Assembly: GCA_946410595.1 (NCBI GenBank)
Contig: CAMKAU010000007.1
Coordinates: 1 to 49,534, forward strand
DNA length: 49,534 nucleotides
From: an uncultured Clostridia bacterium
Lineage (GTDB): Bacteria; Bacillota; Clostridia; Oscillospirales; CAG-272
Direction: 5' to 3'
The translations under genes were made by a program, and so were the position numbers. This document shows positions 33,597-41,613 of the stretch, in pieces. Numbering within the stretch: position 1 is the first letter of the stretch; every line of letters starts with the position of its first letter. The notes under the pieces were generated by a model, which was given only the letters and a program-made list of their open reading frames with translations, was not told the DNA's origin and ran no database searches.

Positions 33597-35537
33597 ATGA
33601 TCCGTATTGCATTTGGAAACAAGGCCGTCTCCGTCGAGCGGGGAACGACCGTCTACGAGGCCGCCCGCGCGGCGGAAGCGATCTCCCGCGACGTGCTGTC
33701 CGCCGGGATCGGCGGGGAGACCGTCGATCTGACGACCCCGCTGGAGGCGGACGCCGCCGTATCGCTTTACACCTTTGACGACCCGGAAGGGAAGAAGACC
33801 TTCTGGCACACGGCGTCCCATATCCTCGCGCAGGCCGTCAAGCGTCTTTACCCCGCGACCAAACTGACCATCGGCCCGGCGACGGAGAGCGGCTTTTACT
33901 ACGATTTCGACACGGAGGAGCCGATGGGTCCCGACCAGCTCGCGGCGATCGAGGGGGAGATGGCGAAGATCGTGAAGGAAAACCTGAAGATCGAGCGTTT
34001 CACCCTGCCCCGTGAGGAGGCGAAGGCCCTGATGCGGGAAAAAGGCGAGCCGTGGAAGGTCCTCCTGATCGACCGCGTGCCGGAGGGGGAGGAGATCTCC
34101 TTCTACCGGCAGGGCGAGTTCACCGACCTCTGCGCCGGCCCGCACCTCTTTTCCACCGGCGCCGTCAAGGCGTTCAAGCTGCTGCAGTGCACCGGCGCCT
34201 ACTGGGAGGGAGACGCGAAAAACCAGGTCCTCAAGCGCGTGTACGGCGTCGCGTTCCCGAAAAAGGCGGAGCTCGACGCGCACCTCGCGCAGATGGAGGA
34301 GGCGCAGAAGCGCGATCACAACAAGATCGGACGGGAACTGGAGTACTTTACCACCGTCGACTATATCGGGCAGGGCCTGCCGATCCTGCTCCCCAAGGGC
34401 GCCAAGGTCATCCAGATCCTTTCCCGCTTTGTCGAGGACGAGGAGGCGCGCCGCGGCTGGCAGCTCACCAAGACCCCGTATATGGCGAAGAGAGAGCTTT
34501 ATAAGATCTCCGGCCACTGGGACCACTACCGGGACGGGATGTTCCTCCTCGGCGATCCCGACGACGAGGAAAAGGAGTGTTTTGCCCTCCGCCCGATGAC
34601 CTGCCCCTTCCAGTACCAGTGCTACCTCAACCGCGCGCGTTCCTACCGCGACCTGCCGCTCCGCTACGACGAAACGTCCACCCTCTTCCGCAACGAGGAT
34701 TCGGGCGAGATGCACGGGCTGATCCGCGTCCGGCAGTTCACGATCTCCGAGGGGCATCTGATGTGCACCCCCGAGCAGCTCGAGGAGGAGTTTGCCTCCT
34801 GCCTGGATCTGGCGATCTATATGCTGAAGACCGTCGGGCTCTACGACGACGTTTCCTACCGCTTCTCCCAGTGGGATCCGAACGATACGAAGAAGTATAT
34901 CGGCACGCAGGCGGACTGGGACGAGGCGCAGGGCGTGATGAAAAAGATCCTCGACGACCTGCAGATCCCCTACAAGATCGGGATCGGGGAGGCCGCGTTC
35001 TACGGACCGAAGCTCGATATCCAGATCAAAAACGTCTTCGGCAAGGAAGACACGCTGATCACGATCCAGATCGACCAGTTCCTCGCGGAAAAGTTCGGGA
35101 TGGAATATACCGACCGCGACGGGCTGAAAAAGCGCCCCTACATCATCCACCGCACCTCGATCGGCTGCTACGAGCGCACCCTCGCTCTGCTGCTTGAAAA
35201 GTACGCCGGCGCCCTGCCGATGTGGATGGCGCCCGAGCAGATCCGCATCCTCCCGCTCTCCGACAGCCACAACGAATACTGCGACGCGCTCGCCGCCGAC
35301 CTCTCGGCCGAGGGCTTCCGCGTAACGGTGGACAAACGCTCGGAGAAGACCGGCTGGAAGATCCGCAGCGCCCAGATGGACAAGATCCCTTATATGCTGA
35401 TCATCGGCGACAAGGAGGTGGAGGGGAACTCCGTTTCCGTCCGCAACCGCGTCGGCGAGCAGTACCCGATGGACCGGGCGGCGTTCTTTGCCAAGATGAA
35501 AGAAGAAGAAAAGAACAAGACGCGGGAAAACAGATAA
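33597..35537 (+). CDS. thrS: Threonyl-tRNA synthetase
   Basis: 646 residues, standard for a class II ThrRS. GGAAGGAAATACCGAT precedes the ATG. An N-terminal TGS-like domain (1-60) is followed by the editing domain, with HTASH (71-75) and DLCAGPH (Cys179, His183) as metal and catalytic positions. The catalytic core has RPMTCPFQYQCY (zinc-binding Cys), LFRNEDSGEMHGLIRVRQF and HRTSIGCYERTLALLLE. The C-terminal anticodon domain begins WMAPEQIRILPLSD. It charges tRNA-Thr and clears Ser-tRNA-Thr. Transcription comes from the T-box promoter through the DUF362 gene; no separate promoter is visible in the 32-base gap. Confidence 0.97.
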   Translation: MIRIAFGNKAVSVERGTTVYEAARAAEAISRDVLSAGIGGETVDLTTPLEADAAVSLYTFDDPEGKKTFWHTASHILAQAVKRLYPATKLTIGPATESGFYYDFDTEEPMGPDQLAAIEGEMAKIVKENLKIERFTLPREEAKALMREKGEPWKVLLIDRVPEGEEISFYRQGEFTDLCAGPHLFSTGAVKAFKLLQCTGAYWEGDAKNQVLKRVYGVAFPKKAELDAHLAQMEEAQKRDHNKIGRELEYFTTVDYIGQGLPILLPKGAKVIQILSRFVEDEEARRGWQLTKTPYMAKRELYKISGHWDHYRDGMFLLGDPDDEEKECFALRPMTCPFQYQCYLNRARSYRDLPLRYDETSTLFRNEDSGEMHGLIRVRQFTISEGHLMCTPEQLEEEFASCLDLAIYMLKTVGLYDDVSYRFSQWDPNDTKKYIGTQADWDEAQGVMKKILDDLQIPYKIGIGEAAFYGPKLDIQIKNVFGKEDTLITIQIDQFLAEKFGMEYTDRDGLKKRPYIIHRTSIGCYERTLALLLEKYAGALPMWMAPEQIRILPLSDSHNEYCDALAADLSAEGFRVTVDKRSEKTGWKIRSAQMDKIPYMLIIGDKEVEGNSVSVRNRVGEQYPMDRAAFFAKMKEEEKNKTRENR

Positions 35538-35577
35538 AAAAGAAGGGGAACGCCGGACGGCGTTCCCCTTCTTTTTT
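35536..35577. terminator. Bidirectional terminator after thrS
   Basis: AGAAGGGGAACGCC (35541-35554), loop GGAC, then GGCGTTCCCCTTCT (35559-35572). An A-tract flanks the left arm and a T7 run the right. It also serves the small minus-strand gene that ends at 35583. Confidence 0.9.
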
Positions 35578-35582
35578 TGCTG

Positions 35583-35873
35583 TCAGTCGTTTTTCACGAG
35601 GTCTTCGGCGGCTTCGGCGACCGCTTCGGCGGCGTCTTTTGCCTCCTCGGCGATCTCCTTCGCCGCGTCTTCAAGCGCTTCTCCGGCGCCCGTTTCTTCT
35701 TCGTCCTTCTCCTCGTCCTCGTCGTCTTCCATACGGCAGCAGGAGAAGAGAGATCTGATCTTCGGCTCCAGGGCCTTGACCGCGGCGATGATCCCGCAGA
35801 TCACGGTCAGAGCGCCGATGATCAGAAGAACGGTCTTGATCGCGCCGGATTTGTTTTCTTTGTTTTTACACAT
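35583..35873 (-). CDS. Small single-pass membrane protein with acidic, Ala/Glu-rich tail
   Basis: 96 residues; no family recognised. ATG 35873 is chosen because GGGGTGAACGAT precedes it; a longer frame would start upstream of the ribosome site. A short basic N-terminus (MCKNKENKSG) leads to one hydrophobic helix (about 13-32). KIRSLFSCC follows, then an Asp/Glu cluster (EDDEDEEKDEEE). The tail is an alanine-glutamate amphipathic helix (EALEDAAKEIAEEAKDAAE) likely to form a coiled coil. It has its own promoter and terminator, so it is a monocistronic gene. The topology is guessed from the positive-inside rule: tail probably outside or in the wall space. Confidence 0.75.
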   Translation of the reverse strand: MCKNKENKSGAIKTVLLIIGALTVICGIIAAVKALEPKIRSLFSCCRMEDDEDEEKDEEETGAGEALEDAAKEIAEEAKDAAEAVAEAAEDLVKND

Positions 35874-35900
35874 ATCGTTCACCCCTTTCCGGTTTTCCCT

Positions 35901-35929
35901 CTTATAGTGTATCAAAACCGGCAAAACAA
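35901..35929 (-). promoter_or_regulatory. Promoter of the small membrane protein gene
   Basis: On the minus strand, TTGTTT (35929-35924), a 17-bp spacer and TATAAG (35906-35901). Confidence 0.6.
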
Positions 35930-35960
35930 TGCAAGCGGCAGATTGTGAATTTTTTTCTTT

Positions 35961-35980
35961 TTTCCCGGCGCCGCGGGAAA
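35961..35980 (+). promoter_or_regulatory. Inverted repeat between divergent promoters
   Basis: TTTCCCG (35961-35967) and CGGGAAA (35974-35980), separated by 6 bases, lie just 3 bases before the -35 box of the PfkB-like gene. It could be an operator. There is no downstream T-run for plus-strand termination. Confidence 0.4.
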
Positions 35981-35983
35981 GGG

Positions 35984-36012
35984 TTGATTTATGCGGAAAA
36001 AGAGAGTATAAT
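35984..36012 (+). promoter_or_regulatory. Promoter of the PfkB-like gene / division cluster run
   Basis: TTGATT (35984-35989), a 17-bp spacer and TATAAT (36007-36012), about 38 bases before the ATG. Confidence 0.75.
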
Positions 36013-36050
36013 CAAAGTAAAACAAACGGTTTTTCCCGGGAGGAGGAAGC

Positions 36051-36989
36051 ATGGCAAGCGAAAAGCAAATCGTCGTCTTCGGCGCCTGCGAGGAAGAGAT
36101 CACCTGCCGCGTCGATCAGATCCCCCTGCTCGGGGAAACGACAACTGAATACGGCGGCTGGGAGAGCGCGATGTCCGGCTTTGGCCTGCTCGCCGCGGCG
36201 CAGATCGCGCTCTGCGGCGCGGAGGCGCGGCTCTGCTCCGCCGTCGGGGAGGACGCCGCCGGCGCGGCGATCCGCCGCCTGGCGGAAAAACGGGGATTTG
36301 ACTCCCCGTGGTTTTACGCCGACCCCGCCGAGAAGACCGCGCTCCGCCTCCACCTCGCGGAGAGCGGGGAAAAAGAACGCAGCTTTTACTTTCCCGGCGC
36401 TTACGGCGCCTTCCGCCGCCAGTACGCGGAGGAGGCGTTCGCCTCCCGTCCCGCGTCCGTCTGCGCCGCCACTTCGCTGCCTGTCGGGCTTCTCGAATAC
36501 GTCGCCGAAACGGCGGACGAGCAGGGCGCCGCGCTCTTTCTCACGGCGGACCGGATGCGCAACGCGAGCGTCCTCGGGCAGATCGGGCGGTGCGAGGCGC
36601 TCGTGCTCACCGAGGAGGAGGCCGGCCGCGCGACCCGCGTTTTGCCCGATACGATGGACGGGTGCCTGGCCGCGGCGATGAAGCTGTCCTCCTATGTCAA
36701 AGCCCGCTATTCTATCATCCGCCTCCGGGAGCGGGGCGTTTTCCTCTACGACGGGACCTACCAGACGCTCATCGCGCCGCCGGAGGAGCGGGCGCTTGAT
36801 CTTTCCGGGACGGCGGCGTGCTTTCTCGGCGCTTTCGTCTACGCCTACGACGCCACGCGGGAGGCGGAAACGGCCTGCCGTTTCGCCAACGTCGCCGCGA
36901 TCCTCTCGGAAAAACGCGCCGGCTCGGCGGCGGATCTTCCGCATCCGCGCGAGATCGAGGCGTACTGCCGCAGCCATAATATTCTCTAA
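36051..36989 (+). CDS. PfkB/ribokinase-fold protein lacking the catalytic aspartate
   Basis: 312 residues, typical for PfkB sugar kinases. CGGGAGGAGGAAGC precedes the ATG. The fold is recognisable: IVVFGACEEEITCRVD at the start, an N-terminal region LLAAAQIALCGAEARLCSAVGEDAAG matching the family's lid-proximal helix, and a C-terminal block DLSGTAACFLGAFVYAY. In active enzymes that block reads D-T-T-G-A-G-D with the last Asp as catalytic base and GAG as the anion hole. Here Asp is Ala and the glycine is lost. The usual GG-x-x-x-N-x-A substrate motif is also absent (GGWESAMSGF). Kinase activity is therefore unlikely; a binding or regulatory role is inferred. It opens a long plus-strand run leading to the division cluster. 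Confidence 0.7.
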   Translation: MASEKQIVVFGACEEEITCRVDQIPLLGETTTEYGGWESAMSGFGLLAAAQIALCGAEARLCSAVGEDAAGAAIRRLAEKRGFDSPWFYADPAEKTALRLHLAESGEKERSFYFPGAYGAFRRQYAEEAFASRPASVCAATSLPVGLLEYVAETADEQGAALFLTADRMRNASVLGQIGRCEALVLTEEEAGRATRVLPDTMDGCLAAAMKLSSYVKARYSIIRLRERGVFLYDGTYQTLIAPPEERALDLSGTAACFLGAFVYAYDATREAETACRFANVAAILSEKRAGSAADLPHPREIEAYCRSHNIL

Positions 36990-37019
36990 AAAGGACCGCC
37001 CGGTCCGAAGGAGTGTAAG

Positions 37020-37946
37020 ATGATCAGAGAAACCGGAACCTTCCCGTCCGCGGACAAAAAAAGCGCCTCCGCGTACAAGATCTTTCTGCCGGAGGGAACG
37101 CCCAAAGCGGCCGTCCTCCTCTCGCACGGCATGTGCGAGTACGTCGGCCGTTACGAGGAGGTCGCCGCCGCGTTCACGGAGGCGGGCTTCGCTTTCGGCG
37201 GGGCGGACCATATCGGCCACGGCGACACCGCAAAGGACGCGTCCGAGCTCGGCTATCTGCCCAAAAAGGGCGGCAAAGACCTTCTCTGCGAGGATCTGCA
37301 CACGATGCGCGGGATCCTCGAAAAACGCCTGCCCGGCCTGCCCGTCTTTCTCTTCGGGCACAGCATGGGCTCCTTTATCGCCCGGCTTTACGCCGTCCGG
37401 CACGGAGAGGGACTGGCCGGTTTTGTCATCTCCGGCACGGGAGGACCGAACCCCGCGGCCAAAGCGGGGAAGGCGGCGGCGTCCCTTGTCGCCGCGCTCA
37501 AGGGCGGCCGGCACCGCAGCAAAACGCTCGACTCCATCGCCTTCGGCGCTTATAACAAACGCATCGAAAAGCCGGCGTCCAAGCACGACTGGCTGACCAA
37601 GGACGCGGAGATCGTCGCCCGTTACGACAGAGATCCCTACTGCAATTATCTCTTCACGGCGGAGGGCTTTTACGTCCTCTCCGATCTGCTTGCGACCGTC
37701 TCGGAGCCCGGGTGGTTTGCCGCCTATCCCGCCGCTCTGCCCACCCTGATCTTTTCCGGCGCGGAGGACCCCGTCGGCGCCTACGGCAAGGGACCGGAGG
37801 AGGTCGCCCGCCGCCTGCGCGGGGCGGGCGCGTCCGATCTGACCCTCACCCTCTGCGAGGGAGACCGGCACGAGGTCCACAACGAGACCGACCGCGGGGA
37901 GCGGATCGCCGGACTGATCGGCTGGATGGAAGCGAGGATCGGATGA
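37020..37946 (+). CDS. Alpha/beta hydrolase (S33 / monoacylglycerol lipase-like)
   Basis: 308 residues. CGAAGGAGTGTAAG precedes the ATG. The oxyanion motif SHGMCEYVGRYEE, the nucleophile elbow FGHSMGSF, the acid in SGAEDPVG and the base in GDRHEVHNE form a complete Ser-Asp-His set. This is the serine aminopeptidase S33/hydrolase_4 group that includes lysophospholipases and monoacylglycerol lipases. No signal peptide, so it is cytoplasmic. The natural substrate is unknown. The stop codon overlaps the miaA start (ATGA), so the two are translationally coupled. Confidence 0.9.
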   Translation: MIRETGTFPSADKKSASAYKIFLPEGTPKAAVLLSHGMCEYVGRYEEVAAAFTEAGFAFGGADHIGHGDTAKDASELGYLPKKGGKDLLCEDLHTMRGILEKRLPGLPVFLFGHSMGSFIARLYAVRHGEGLAGFVISGTGGPNPAAKAGKAAASLVAALKGGRHRSKTLDSIAFGAYNKRIEKPASKHDWLTKDAEIVARYDRDPYCNYLFTAEGFYVLSDLLATVSEPGWFAAYPAALPTLIFSGAEDPVGAYGKGPEEVARRLRGAGASDLTLTLCEGDRHEVHNETDRGERIAGLIGWMEARIG

Positions 37947-38884
37947 CCGGGATCGCCGTGGCGGGCGTTACGGCGTCCGGCAAAAGCGCGCTCGCCGTTG
38001 AGCTGGCGCTCCGCTTTTCCGGCGAGATCGTTTCCTGCGACTCGATGCTCGTCTACCGCGGCGCCGATATCGGGACCGCCAAACCGACGGCAAAGGAAAG
38101 ACGCGGGGTCCCCCATCACCTGATCGATATCCGCGAGGCGGACGAGCCGTTTTCCGCCGGGGATTTCGTCCGGGAAGCGGAGGCGGCCGAGCGGGAGATC
38201 CTCTCCCGCGGGAAAATGCCGATCCTCTGCGGCGGAACGGGACTGTATCTCGACAGTTTTCTGCGCGGCGGCTATCCCGAGGAAAAAAAGGAAGTCCCGC
38301 CGGAGCTTTTTTCCGCGCTGGAAGCGGAGCTGGCGGAAAAAGGCGCCGCGGCGATGCACGAAAAGCTGCGCGCGCTCGACCCCGCGGAGGCGGAACGGAT
38401 CCACCGGAATAACACCCGCAGAGTCCTGCGTGCGATCGGACTCTGCCTCTCGAACGGAAAAACCAAGACCGAGCTCGACCGTCTGACCCCGCAGGGGCGG
38501 ACGGTGCGGGATTACCGGGTCGTCGCCCTGCGCTTTTCCTCGCCCGAGGTACGCGCCGCCCGCATCGAGGCGCGCGCGCGGGCGATGTTCGCGGCGGGGC
38601 TGCCCGGGGAAACGGCGGCGCTGCGCCGCCGGGGCTTTTTCGATTCCTGCGCCGCCGCGGCGCAGGCGATCGGGTACAAAGAACTTTTCCCCTATCTCGA
38701 CGGCGAGGAAGGGGAGGAGGAGGCGATCGCGCGGCTGGCGGCGGCGACCCGCCGCTACGCCAAACGCCAGCAGACCTGGTACGCGTCGATGCCCTACGTC
38801 CGGTGGCTTTTCGCGGACGAAAACGGAAAAATGAAGGAAACGGCGCGCCTCGCCGACGAGGCGGCGGCGCTGCTTTTTGAGTGA
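37943..38884 (+). CDS. miaA: tRNA dimethylallyltransferase
   Basis: 313 residues. It adds a dimethylallyl group to A37 of tRNAs reading UNN codons. The P-loop GVTASGKS (8-15) is unusual only in having ASG, a common MiaA variant of TASGKS. DSMLVYRG, DIGTAKPT, PHHLIDI and LCGGTGLYLDSFL are family motifs, and NNTRRVLRAIG and the C-terminal TRRYAKRQQTWY (tRNA contact) are intact. The start overlaps the stop of the hydrolase gene. mutL, the frequent neighbour of miaA in Clostridia, is absent here. Confidence 0.96.
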   Translation: MTGIAVAGVTASGKSALAVELALRFSGEIVSCDSMLVYRGADIGTAKPTAKERRGVPHHLIDIREADEPFSAGDFVREAEAAEREILSRGKMPILCGGTGLYLDSFLRGGYPEEKKEVPPELFSALEAELAEKGAAAMHEKLRALDPAEAERIHRNNTRRVLRAIGLCLSNGKTKTELDRLTPQGRTVRDYRVVALRFSSPEVRAARIEARARAMFAAGLPGETAALRRRGFFDSCAAAAQAIGYKELFPYLDGEEGEEEAIARLAAATRRYAKRQQTWYASMPYVRWLFADENGKMKETARLADEAAALLFE

Positions 38885-38889
38885 ACGGA

Positions 38890-40287
38890 ATGGACGAGAA
38901 GAGAAACGAAACGAACGCGGCGAAAAAAAAGCCGGGACGGAAGTTTTCCGATTATTTCGACACCGCGTACCTGCGCGGCGTGATCCTCGGCTTTTTTTCC
39001 GTTTTGCTCGTTCTGGGGATCGCGTTTTATATCGTCTGGCATATCACGGGCGGCTTTGAGTCCGGCATCGCCACGCAAACGGCGCTTCTCGCCTCGGCGG
39101 AGGAGACGATCCCGGCGTCCGGGTATCTCTTCCGGGACGAAACGGTGATGACCTCCGTTTACCGGGGCGCGGCGGACTACCGGATGGGAGATGGCAAACG
39201 GGCCGCCGCGGGCGAGCTTCTCGCCGTTACCTACGAAAATACCGACAGCGCGGGGATCACCGCGCGCCTGAAAAAGATGGACGCGGAGATCGCCGTTCTC
39301 GAAAACTCCTCGGTCGGCGGCAATCCCTCGCTTTCCTATACGAAGGCCCTGGAGAACACCGTTTCCTCCGCGCTGACCCGCTTTTATCAACAGCTGGCGG
39401 CGGGGGACCCCTCCCGCGCGCTCGCTTTGACGGACGAGCTGCTCGTCTCCCTCAACCGCAAGGCGCTGATCGTCGACTCCCGCACCGATTACGCGGCGGA
39501 AGTGGCGGCGCTGAAGGCCGAGCGGACGCGGCTGGCGGCGACCCTGACCGGCCGGAGCGCGGAGGTCCGCGCGCCCTGGCCGGGGATCTTTTATTCCGAT
39601 ACCGACGGATACGAGAGCGTCTTTACCTCCGCGGCGCTGGAGGGGCTCACCCCCTCGCGGCTCGACGAGCTGGCGTCTCTCCCGGCGGAGAAGGATCCGG
39701 CCGCCGTCGGCAAGCTGGCGCCCTCGCGGACGTGGTATCTCGCCCTGACGCTCGACGCGGCGGAAAGCGACCGCTTCCGGGTCGGGGAAAAGAGGAAGAT
39801 CACCTTTACCGACTGCGGCGGCCTCTCGCTGGAGATGAAGCTGGAGAGCGCCGTTTCGGAGGGGGACCGGCTCCTGCTCGTCTATTCCTCCGAGGAACAG
39901 AAAAACGGCCCGGAAATGCTCCGGCGGCACAGCGCTGCCGTGCAGGTGGCGTCGTACGAGGGGCTGCGCGTTCCGCGCTCCGCGCTCCGCTTTGCGGACG
40001 GCTATACCGGCGTTTACGCCCGCTTCGGCAACACCGTTCTTTTCCGCGTCGCCGACGTGATCGGCACCGCGGACGGCTACGCCTATATCAGCACGAAGAC
40101 CGCGCCCGTGACCCGGCTGGTCGACGAGCGGGGAGAACCGCTCGACACCCTGCCGCCCGGGGAGGGGGAGAGCGAGGGGCGCGTCCCGGAGAACGCCCGC
40201 GTGGAGACGGTCTACGGCGCGCTGCAGCTGTACGACGAGGTGATCGTATCCGGCTTCGGGCTTTACGACGGACTGATTTTTGACTGA
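38890..40287 (+). CDS. HlyD-like membrane-anchored protein upstream of yggS-sepF
   Basis: 465 residues from ATG 38890, with GAGTGA 5 bases before it; a GTG at 38881 overlapping the miaA stop would add three residues. A basic N-terminus (KKKPGRKFSDYF) precedes one membrane helix (about 30-52). The extracytoplasmic part has ETIPASGYLFRDETVMTS and AAAGELLAVTYENTD, the half-motifs of lipoyl/HlyD hairpin domains, then a coiled-coil segment (ITARLKKMDAEIAVLENS) and late beta strands with VPRSALRF. This matches the HlyD_D23-like proteins often found just before yggS-sepF in Clostridia. Their role is unknown; an envelope link to division is suggested only by position. Confidence 0.7.
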   Translation: MDEKRNETNAAKKKPGRKFSDYFDTAYLRGVILGFFSVLLVLGIAFYIVWHITGGFESGIATQTALLASAEETIPASGYLFRDETVMTSVYRGAADYRMGDGKRAAAGELLAVTYENTDSAGITARLKKMDAEIAVLENSSVGGNPSLSYTKALENTVSSALTRFYQQLAAGDPSRALALTDELLVSLNRKALIVDSRTDYAAEVAALKAERTRLAATLTGRSAEVRAPWPGIFYSDTDGYESVFTSAALEGLTPSRLDELASLPAEKDPAAVGKLAPSRTWYLALTLDAAESDRFRVGEKRKITFTDCGGLSLEMKLESAVSEGDRLLLVYSSEEQKNGPEMLRRHSAAVQVASYEGLRVPRSALRFADGYTGVYARFGNTVLFRVADVIGTADGYAYISTKTAPVTRLVDERGEPLDTLPPGEGESEGRVPENARVETVYGALQLYDEVIVSGFGLYDGLIFD

Positions 40288-40299
40288 TCGGGAGAAACG

Positions 40300-41013
40300 A
40301 TGGAAGAGGTACGGGATTTTTCCTATCTGGACCGGAATCTGGCAGAGATCCGGCAAAAACTCGCGGCGGCGGCCGCCCGCTCGCCCTACGGGCAGGAGCC
40401 GCGGCTCCTGCTCGCGACGAAGTACGCCACCGCGGAGGAGATGAACTACTGCGCGGCGGCGGGCGTGCGCCTCTTCGGGGAGAACCGCGTCCCCGCGCTG
40501 CTCGAAAAGGCCGACCGGCTCGACCTGGCGGGCGGGGAGATGCATTTCATCGGCTCCCTGCAGACGAACAAGGTAAAGTACGTCGTCGGACGGGTGGCGC
40601 TGATCCACTCGCTCGACTCGCTGAAGCTGGCGGAGGAGATCGACCGGCAGGCAAAAAAACGCGGGATCACGCAGGACGTTTTAGTGGAGATCAACAGCGG
40701 CAGGGAGGAGAACAAAGGAGGGATCTTTCCCGAGCTTCTCGGGGATTTTCTCGACGGAGCGTTCGCCTTTCCCCACCTCCGCGTGCGCGGGCTGATGACG
40801 ATGGCGCCCGTTTGCGAAGAAAAGGAGGAGTACCGAAAATATTTTCGGGAAACTTATCAGATTTTTATTGACATTTTCGAAAAAAAACTCCATAATATAG
40901 GTAGATATAATGATACCTCTATTCTTTCCATGGGGATGAGCGACAGCTTTGAGATCGCCGTGGAAGAAGGCGCCAATCTGGTCCGCCTCGGACGGGCGGC
41001 GTTTGCCAAGTAA
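40300..41013 (+). CDS. yggS: YggS-family PLP homeostasis protein
   Basis: 237 residues. PLP-binding barrel protein without catalytic activity, involved in keeping vitamin B6 and amino-acid pools in balance. The PLP lysine is Lys41 (LLLATKYA). Further motifs are LFGENRV, MHFIGSLQTNKVKY, VLVEINSGREENKGG, RVRGLMTMAP and SMGMSDSFEIAVEEGANLVRLG. GGGAGAAACG precedes the ATG. Nucleotides about 40840-40925 are much richer in A+T than the rest and use rare codons (ATA, AGA, AAT). They contain a good promoter at 40868-40896, directed at sepF. Confidence 0.95.
   Translation: MEEVRDFSYLDRNLAEIRQKLAAAAARSPYGQEPRLLLATKYATAEEMNYCAAAGVRLFGENRVPALLEKADRLDLAGGEMHFIGSLQTNKVKYVVGRVALIHSLDSLKLAEEIDRQAKKRGITQDVLVEINSGREENKGGIFPELLGDFLDGAFAFPHLRVRGLMTMAPVCEEKEEYRKYFRETYQIFIDIFEKKLHNIGRYNDTSILSMGMSDSFEIAVEEGANLVRLGRAAFAK
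40868..40896 (+). promoter_or_regulatory. Internal promoter inside yggS, facing sepF
   Basis: TTGACA (40868-40873), a 17-bp spacer and CATAAT (40891-40896) lie within an AT-rich island in the GC-rich yggS gene. A TATAAT at 40906-40911 is also present but lacks a -35 box. Confidence 0.6.
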
Positions 41014-41046
41014 AAAACAAAAACGATATATTTTCGGAGGATGCAA

Positions 41047-41529
41047 ATGGGACTGAAAGATTTGTTCAAAGGATTCAAGGATGACGACGCTTACGAGCAG
41101 GACGGGTATGCCGACGAGTATACCGGCGGCTACGGCGATCAGACCGAAGAGGACAGCGGCGCGGCGGAAGCGGAGTACACCTCTCCCGTTGAGTCCTCTC
41201 CCGCTCCGGTCAACATCTCCGGCAGCGCGATCGAACTGAAGGTCGTCCGCCCCGAGAGCTTCAAAAACGCGGATCAGATCGCGGAGCATCTGCTTGCCCG
41301 CCGCACCGTGGTCCTCAACCTGGAGGCGACCGCCAAGGACACCGCCAAACGGCTGATCGACTTCCTCTCCGGCGTTGCCTTTGCCATCAAGGGCGATATC
41401 CGCAAGGTCTCCAACAACACCTACGTCATCACCCCCGGCAACGTGACCGTGACCGGCGACCCGATGACCGAGGCGGCAAAGGGGACGGAAGAGAACGCCG
41501 AGGAAGAAGAGAATACCTACAGATATTGA
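41047..41529 (+). CDS. sepF: Cell division protein SepF
   Basis: 160 residues. Membrane-associated FtsZ anchor that organises the division septum in Gram-positives. ATG 41047 is preferred over ATG 41041 because GGAGG directly abuts the latter. The N-terminus MGLKDLFKGFKDDD is the membrane-binding amphipathic helix. An acidic linker leads to the SepF core (about 62-145), including KVVRPESFKNADQIAEHL, VVLNLE and RLIDFLSGVAFAI. A terminator-like hairpin follows before ylmG. Confidence 0.95.
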   Translation: MGLKDLFKGFKDDDAYEQDGYADEYTGGYGDQTEEDSGAAEAEYTSPVESSPAPVNISGSAIELKVVRPESFKNADQIAEHLLARRTVVLNLEATAKDTAKRLIDFLSGVAFAIKGDIRKVSNNTYVITPGNVTVTGDPMTEAAKGTEENAEEEENTYRY

Positions 41530-41545
41530 TTTTGCGTAAAAGTCC

Positions 41546-41586
41546 CGCGCCGCCCGCTGAATATCGGAACGGGCGGCGCGGCTTTT
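41546..41586 (+). terminator. Terminator-like hairpin between sepF and ylmG
   Basis: CGCGCCGCCCG (41546-41556) pairs with CGGGCGGCGCG (41570-41580), followed by GCTTTTT. The 11-bp stem with a T5 run may end part of the transcripts inside the division cluster. Confidence 0.75.
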
Positions 41587-41613
41587 TACCGCATCCCCAT
41601 AACGGAGTTTGCC

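Noticed and set aside
36992..37006. Short hairpin GGACC/GGTCC between the PfkB-like and hydrolase genes
   Set aside because: Only 5-6 bp with no T-run; likely chance in GC-rich DNA.
38953..38962. TTCGACA 0A-box match inside the HlyD-like gene
   Set aside because: Within coding sequence with no promoter near it; such 7-mers are expected by chance several times in the window.
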